From Balanoglossus misakiensis (taxonomy: Eukaryota > Hemichordata): a stretch of 64,000 bases of DNA. Positions 57,338 through 64,000 of the stretch are shown piece by piece (the first letter of the stretch is position 1; each line of letters begins with the position of its first letter). The notes beneath the pieces are model-generated. The model saw nothing but the letters and a program-made list of their open reading frames with translations, did no database searches and was not told the origin of the DNA. Where the stretch lies: positions 11,966,001 through 12,030,000 of the forward strand of contig CM082578.2 in assembly GCA_040954595.2 (NCBI GenBank), given 5' to 3'. A program made the translations under genes and the position numbers.

Positions 57338-59629
57338 GAGAAAGTCGTTAGGGCTATACATTATCCACGCTGAGATATTAAGGCCGCCTTTTATAGTATT
57401 TATGTCCAGTGGATACGTTTATTAAAATACTTGATTGGGATAATTTCCATCAACTGTTCATTGCAGCCTTTTGGCATTTTGGCATTATTCTTTTCTGTAC
57501 AGCGTGACGTCTGATAAGAGTAGGACACTATAATATTTAATAATTAATTGATATGTGTAATACTCACTGGACTGTTAATAAGTCGATGATCAGATAAGCA
57601 GTAAATTATCTTTTTCTGGCGTTATTCGTTCTGCAAAATGAGAACCAGCAAATATGACACGCGTGCGTGCTTACTTGTTTACACATTCCAGGCAGACAGA
57701 CAGGCAGACAAACCGAGACTGCTCTTCGCCGGTAGTTTTTGTACGTAAGAGTGAACGCATGGGTCACAACATAGAGCTAGAAGCTTCTAGAGCCATGGTC
57801 ATACCAAATATGAAAATTCGTCCACCATAACGTATACCCTAATGTGTTCTACCCTCGTGTTTCGTGTGGCAATTAGTTTCGGTTGTGGTAGAGGTTAAAG
57901 TTCAGCTCCAGCTACATAGTTGCATCATTGGCTCCAAGGAAATGTTTTATTTACGGCCCACCCTTACTTTTTTGCCTAATTACGCCCTCTGTGACCATAC
58001 GATATTGGGGATGTGCCCCAGTCCGGTTGGACTACCTTTCTATCAGAGTAAATGTAATGCCAAAAATGGCATAAATGGAGGGGGAGTACTCAAGACAGTT
58101 TTTAGACGTTCAAGTGCAAATCGTCGGCGTTTTTATATCTGCGTAGAGCATGTCGTTTGCGCTGATTGTACCAACGTCACAATCTAGTTGTTTTATGTTG
58201 AGTACTTTTCACCTTGTTGTTTGTTTTACATGATGGCCGAACGTGCAACCTTGCCGCAAAGCCGAAGTATCTTACCCTACCGATGGAAAATAACCTGAAA
58301 AAATATAACAAGCTTGTGCGAGACACACAATAATAGCCACCAGTGTTGCTGTTTTCTCGTGAAATTGCTTTTGATAGAAGAAATGCCGTAGCGCTCTAGG
58401 AAGAAGGGTATAAGCATTGGTTTGTGGTGATGGCAACATCTAAGAGACTGTCCAGGCATAATCAATGCATAATGCACATGTAAAGCCCGCGTGGTTTAAT
58501 TAACACGAGTGCTTCTCATATATCATTTCGCTACGAGGGAATACAGCACAGCAGAAATGGCAATTACGTTTTACCACGTGCCTTGTATATCCAAGGACAG
58601 TACTTTTTTCTATACTGTGTATGGTTTATCTCAGCAATTTGTAGACAGAATAACGCATGAGATGACCCGTATATGGTGTGTTATTTGTGTAATTCTGCTG
58701 CCACGTGTGCGAGGATGGAAATCAAAGCGGTCTGCGCTGAGCTCTATGTTATCAGCATCGGATTACGTGTTACCTTAAAACAAGACACTGTGTCTCTGAT
58801 CACATTATAACTTCTCAGACCTCAATTACGCAGTTAAGCTGGAATGGGCGAAGGAAGCTGCTTTTCCCTAGTCTGAGTCCAGTGCTGGTTTTATTTCAGT
58901 ACCCCTTCGGAGCCTTGGCTTTCTGCGCTCCCCCAAGAAATGATCCAAACCCAGAAAATAGTTATTAATGGACGTCTATTCGGAGTGTGCAGTCTAGAAA
59001 AAGATTGGTATCAAACAGCAAACATATGTTCAGGTTTCGGTTATTCAAGCACAATCACTCCACTGTGACTGTGATTCAAGATTGGAATATTTTTTTCCAG
59101 TGTAGCGGAACAGATTCTAACTCCTTTGCGCCAGACGGTCTTTTGGTCTTTTGTAAGAACATGCGCTACGTGCCTTTACAATGGCACAAGTGGCGAGCCG
59201 CGCGGAGACTCTTCCACCTCAGCTTCGCGGTTACGTCACTCGCCCGGAAGCTACAAGGAAACGATAGAACACACAACTAATGAGTGTACGTGCATGGTCG
59301 TCAGAGTCAACACGGGGATGTGTACACGAGATTCCATAACAGGAATCCCATCTCGCTCACCGTCACATGATACGCGACGAGTTATGAAAATTCTGCCTCG
59401 TACTGCACAGAAGCCTTCTGGCTTTGCTGGTGTCCAGTGACGGTTGGACGCTTTTCACAATTCGATTTGCATCACGCTTCTTCGTCTATTGACATGAAAA
59501 AAACACAATATGTGTTGATAACCCAGGGCTTGAAGTAGCTGACTCATTTCATGATTTGTTAGGGAAAAAATCTTAATGGAAAGACTCACCTTAACAAGGA
59601 CAGATCATTCGGGAAAAACGCGGAGGGAA

Positions 59630-59642
59630 GGGGGGGGGGGGG
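59630..59642. repeat. Poly-G run
   Basis: Thirteen consecutive G residues in receptor intron 4. Confidence 0.8.
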
Positions 59643-62600
59643 CAAGACAGACATTAGTCTCACCAGTGACAAATCACCATAATACCAGTTAATAATGTTC
59701 TGTTACAAGTAACCAGCAGATATCATTTTCCCACGTGCGCAAAAAGTCCCACAAGTCACTGCAGTATATGATTCTATGAGTCGACTGCGACTGCCTTTGC
59801 TATCGACGCAGTTGTGGATATTTAAGAAGAAAAAACGCGTGATGTATACCCAAATGTTAAAGAAAACAGTGTGTCAAATTGCCATTTGGAGCATTTCTGA
59901 ACATGGACCCCACCATCCGTGCAATTTACACATATTCATACGCGGCTTGTGTTCGATTCTGTGCATACCGAGGAGATTAGATAAACATCCAATTCATAAA
60001 TTCACGTTCACTTGACCAAATACCATGCATGCACCTGTTGGAGCTTGGTTTTCAAAGTTTGTTTGGCCTTTGTGCGTGCACAGAACCAAACAAAAGCCAT
60101 CGATGGATATGCGCTCTTTGCATGAATGGTAGATTCAGGTTCAGAAAATGTGTTCCAAAGGGACATTACTAAAACAATTGAGCTGAGGCTATGCCACCTT
60201 TCTTCAGTACAGCTGTTGCAGAGTTATATTTTGAACAATGCACCACGTTAACACTCCTCCACAGCAAAAGTTTTATTGGGTCATCCACCTGAGCTTGAGT
60301 GCGATATTCTGGGTTTTAACTCTCTCTCTCAATGTACTGCGTTGGTTCGGCAGCTGACAATGACTTGCGCGGTGGCGCCTGAGGCATACCAGTACATTCT
60401 TTATCTTTCCAGTTTTGCCAAAATAACATTAATTTCACTCTTTTACTGATTAAAAAAACTGTACAGCATAAAGCAGTTTGCTGCAAGGTCAAAGGTCGTG
60501 AAATATATACATAGTCACGCTAAAAACAAAAACGTGACCTTTTCACCCGTAGTTGTCCGTTATGAATGATCTCGTTGGGGGCACCAATATGGTGTAATTT
60601 ATACGTCCACAGTGTACATCTGTCTAATTTTAATCAGTAATCATTTATAAATATCTTGTTTCGATGATGGAAAATATAATTCACAATTCACAATTGTTAC
60701 TGATGTTAATATTGATAATAATCAAATGCGTGTAAGCCAAACGTCTGCCTTGAGTTAATCCATAAATTTGTCCCACTTTCGATGTACTTCCAAAGAGTAA
60801 AAATTTCATTCTTCTTTTAATATGATTCATGACTGACGATATAATGTACATGTGTCGACCCATTTCGCGTGTCAGGATGACGCGTTCTATGACGATTTCT
60901 GTTTTTCTTTCAGTTGAAAGAAAACACATATTTTACGCGCTTACAAAAAAGAAGAAAATATCAGGCATAATTTTAACCATATGTTGGAGAACCCTCTGAT
61001 AAAAATCACGAAATGGAATGAAATTATACACTAAAATGTTTTAGACGAGGGAAATGTTTAAATGAAATCCAAGCCAACTAATCCGTCAGTAAGTTGTACG
61101 CGGATATTTTTGTACTGGCGCAGTCGTCCGAATTTAGTGTCTTACTCTTCCAGAATAGAAAGAGTTCCGCGTATAACCTGTTAGAGACTTCTATTCTCAG
61201 ACTCGAATGAGCTACTTCCGACCGTTCTTTGGGAATGCTATGTGCGCATGATGCGTGGCAAACTTCACCCCCTCGACAACCAGTTGTAGTAATCGGAATT
61301 TGAGTGGCATGCTTTTTAGCGAATTTCGATTCTGAGTACAATAAGTGGGGTTTTAATTCAGCTGTGAAGGCAAATTAACCATCATCGCAAAAATAGAGGA
61401 AGGTTTGAATTAGAGGACTTTACACACCCAGCTATACCGGTAATTAAAACTGTCCAACTATAAAGTTGAAACCGGTGTACAGATAATTGCTATTTACAAA
61501 GGTCCCATTTCCAGTATGGAAAGGTGGTGGCAGGTACGTTGAGGGAAAATTTCATTACCCGCAAATGAAATTTTAGGTACAGTTTCTTTAGACCCGCCAC
61601 TCTTACTGATACATGTACTGTGATACTGACTACAAACGTAGGGTTAAAATGATCGGGATAGTTCGTCAGTGCAGAGACTTTCTATATAAGTTTGTATTAA
61701 AAAATACCATTCCTTTGACTTTAATGCACACCATGTGCCCAAAGGTAACGCAGTAGTACATTATCTGTCATTGATAGAGAAACCCATTTGCAGTTTAAAT
61801 TGCGCAAGTCTTAGTTTTGACGGCAAATAGGGAAATAATTTTAACTTTTTAATACTGTCGTTTAATTCGAAAAAAAAACATCTACAATGTAATTACTTTA
61901 GGACGTGATAGAAAATAACAGTCTCAGTCGGTGGAAATTTGGTTTGAGTTTTTTTTACGGTGACTTTATTTTTCACTCTAAATACAAGACATTGACCGGA
62001 CCGAGTATAGGAGAGTTCTCGGAAATACACAAAATATTGACGACGGAAATATCGCTTTTCCTTCAAAGATGTGAAACTCTAAGCGCCGATGTTTTATTGA
62101 TTAAAGATGTAAAGTGTTGCATAATTACGCCTCCCTTTCACAAAGAAACAACGGGAGCCGCGTTCAGGTCGCTCGAAATGCCATCATTTGAGGTGCCGAA
62201 AGAGAAGCGAATCCCAAACACTGAATGAGGCGTATTACTCATTGCGCATTCGTGTTAATGGGCGTGCAGCGATCGATAGCATATTCGCAAGAAATGCGTT
62301 TGATTCCTCGTCTGGTCCGGCTAAGTGTACAGTATTCGTATATATCTGCCCGCGGGCGGCTGTTAAACGCAGCAAGGGGCTCCATCAGTTAAGTAATACG
62401 ACTGCGGCGCACTTCTCGTGAAAACACCTTGTAAAGTGGGCACGACATCACAAAAGACACACTTTGTCGCCTCCTTTTGCAAATCGAAGCAATAAGCCGC
62501 CCAAAACATCAAATTTAACCGCCGTTTTTTTATTTGAAGACGTAATGTTATGTTGGGAATATAACCCTTTTAACAGTCACACACCGTTTGCTAAACAAAT

Positions 62601-62909
62601 ATCGATCACTTCATCAGCGCGGTCTTCAATATCAAACACGATGTTTATTACAACGACTGATAACATTTTAAAATCTTTTTTATTTTTTTGTTTACCCTTT
62701 CATGGGGGCTTCCCGTATTTAATTTCCAATGTTGCCGTGTGTACAAAAACAAAATCTTCAATATCGATGAATTCAACAGGTGGACTACACGTATACATGT
62801 TCCTTGTAGCAAAAAACAGGCGGTGTTTTTCCTCCTTCCAGAAAACGATAATCTCTTGATTTCCGCCATCACGATAGACGCGTATCATATGTTACTTTTT
62901 AAGGAGAGA

Positions 62910-62943
62910 CTTTGCATTACGCGTAACTTTGCATTACGCGTAA
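62910..62943. repeat. Perfect 17-bp direct repeat, two units
   Basis: CTTTGCATTACGCGTAA occurs twice back to back. Each unit combines an octamer-like CTTTGCAT with the palindrome TTACGCGTAA. Confidence 0.7.
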
Positions 62944-64000
62944 AACGTTCAAATACTTGGATGTTGGTAATTTTACCTCCGTTGTGAGATTAAATATGTT
63001 GTCTCTCGCACAGGTTCGGGGATTGCGAGCGCTTCTTGGAAAAAACATGTGGTAGATTAATTTTCTGGGGGAAAGAACGGTTATTGGGCTTGTCCCCTGC
63101 CTTCCATAGTGTCAGTAATTGGCAGAGTGAAAGTATGTAATTTCCATCGGTTGGTTGGTTGATGTAACACTATGCCGTACCTACTGGAACGTTCACTCAA
63201 ACACTGACAGCTAGCTGAGAGTGGTAGGCGGACAAACAGAACTAATCAAAATAAGGCATCGAGTTGAGCCCTGTGAAATAAACGCGAAGATGTCTCGCCT
63301 TGATGATTAATTTGGTCGTGGCAAACTCAAAACGACTGGGACTTTGGAGAGCTTGTGGATAAAATTCAAATTAGACGCTTTTAACGAGAGTTTATAATCT
63401 TCAGCAACCACCCCTCATCGCGGGTTTCCTCACATAATTTTTGTTTAAGAAAATTGCCCGTAATAACCGCCGTTTCCATGGCGACACGCTTTTGACAAAT
63501 TGATCTTTAACTGCAGTATACATTGCATCAAGCACGGCCGTTGGTGATTGCAGCTAGTGGCAGACAGACGCTCACTCGTGATTTTTTTCTCCTTTTTTGG
63601 ATTGGTGATTCTGCTTTGATGTATCGATGGATCAAGTGGCGACACGTTCTTGTTTTTTTTTCTCTCACAATCAAAACTGTTACGCCCTTTTATTGTATAA
63701 CTCAATCGCCACTCGCATTTCAGAGCACAGCTCGCTTGGAAATTAGGGAACAGAATCTCCGCGATTTATACAATTAGGTTCTAGGTTAGATTAACTGGCG
63801 CTTTTGAGACAATGTTCGGGACAATTTACTTGCGCAGTTTCTCACTGCGTCCGGCGATTCTCCAATTCCTTGGCTTGTAGCTGCTTGTTTAGTCTCCTTC
63901 TTTTCCCCTTCCAATCGTACATTCCAAAAGTGTGCAATCAACGGTTGTTGTTTTGCATCACACGCAAAGGTAATAACGACAGTGAAATCAAGCGTTGTTT

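Larger units (their letters stand above)
54294..64000 (+). other. Receptor intron 4, at least 9.7 kb
   Basis: Begins at a GTAGGT donor in phase 2. I looked for the expected next exon (about 83 bases encoding a CPM-type start of the cysteine loop) and did not find it, so the next exon is probably outside the window. Contains a 16-base C run (57322-57337), a 13-base G run (59630-59642) and a 17-bp direct repeat at 62910-62943. Confidence 0.5.

Noticed and set aside
58987-59440. Plus-strand frames of 97-104 codons in receptor intron 4, considered as the missing Cys-loop exon
   Set aside because: No Cys-loop spacing, FPMD-type motif or phase-2 acceptor of the expected size was found.

Overview
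The window is animal (metazoan) nuclear DNA. Genes are split into many short exons with GT/AG introns, there are AATAAA polyadenylation signals and long non-coding stretches, and the families are Shisa-like adaptors, a giant cadherin and a Cys-loop receptor. No bacterial-style operon, CRISPR array, rRNA gene or convincing tRNA gene is present. An invertebrate deuterostome such as amphioxus would fit, but that is a guess from style; the sequence alone does not settle the species.

Layout. (1) 36-173, plus strand: last exon of a TatD-family hydrolase gene, with its poly(A) signal. (2) 1022-9998, plus strand: three tandem four-exon genes for small Shisa-like single-pass membrane proteins (copies 1, 2 and 3). 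Copies 1 and 2 are complete. Copy 3 keeps the signal peptide, cysteine-rich domain and membrane segment but has no recognisable proline-rich PPxY tail exon. The three promoters share a block centred on a CRE-like TGACGTCA in copies 1 and 3, altered in copy 2. (3) 10628-36375, minus strand: one very large non-classical cadherin gene. I resolve 27 coding exons whose phases join without a break into a 3,123-residue protein: signal peptide, about 20 cadherin (EC) repeats, a membrane-proximal non-cadherin region, one membrane helix and an 830-residue cytoplasmic tail. Its middle was built by serial duplication of a three-exon, two-EC cassette. Intron 1 (6.8 kb) holds a degenerate tandem repeat rich in CACCTG E-boxes. 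(4) 36376-48333: a 12-kb intergenic region between the divergent cadherin and receptor genes, with only simple repeats and no gene I can support. (5) 48334-54293, plus strand, continuing past the window: the first four coding exons of a glycine-receptor-like anionic Cys-loop subunit. Exon sizes look typical of glycine receptors, but the agonist-binding arginine position is serine. (6) 54294-64000: intron of that gene; no further exon seen.

The cadherin and the receptor are divergent, and the cadherin and Shisa copy 3 are convergent. The products are mostly cell-surface proteins (adhesion, adaptor, ion channel), but nothing in the sequence shows that they act together. The main candidates for novelty are the amplified two-EC cassette with an alternating non-canonical calcium linker, the receptor lacking its expected ligand-binding arginine, the Shisa trio with a diverged third tail, and the intronic E-box/TCPxDVN repeat.
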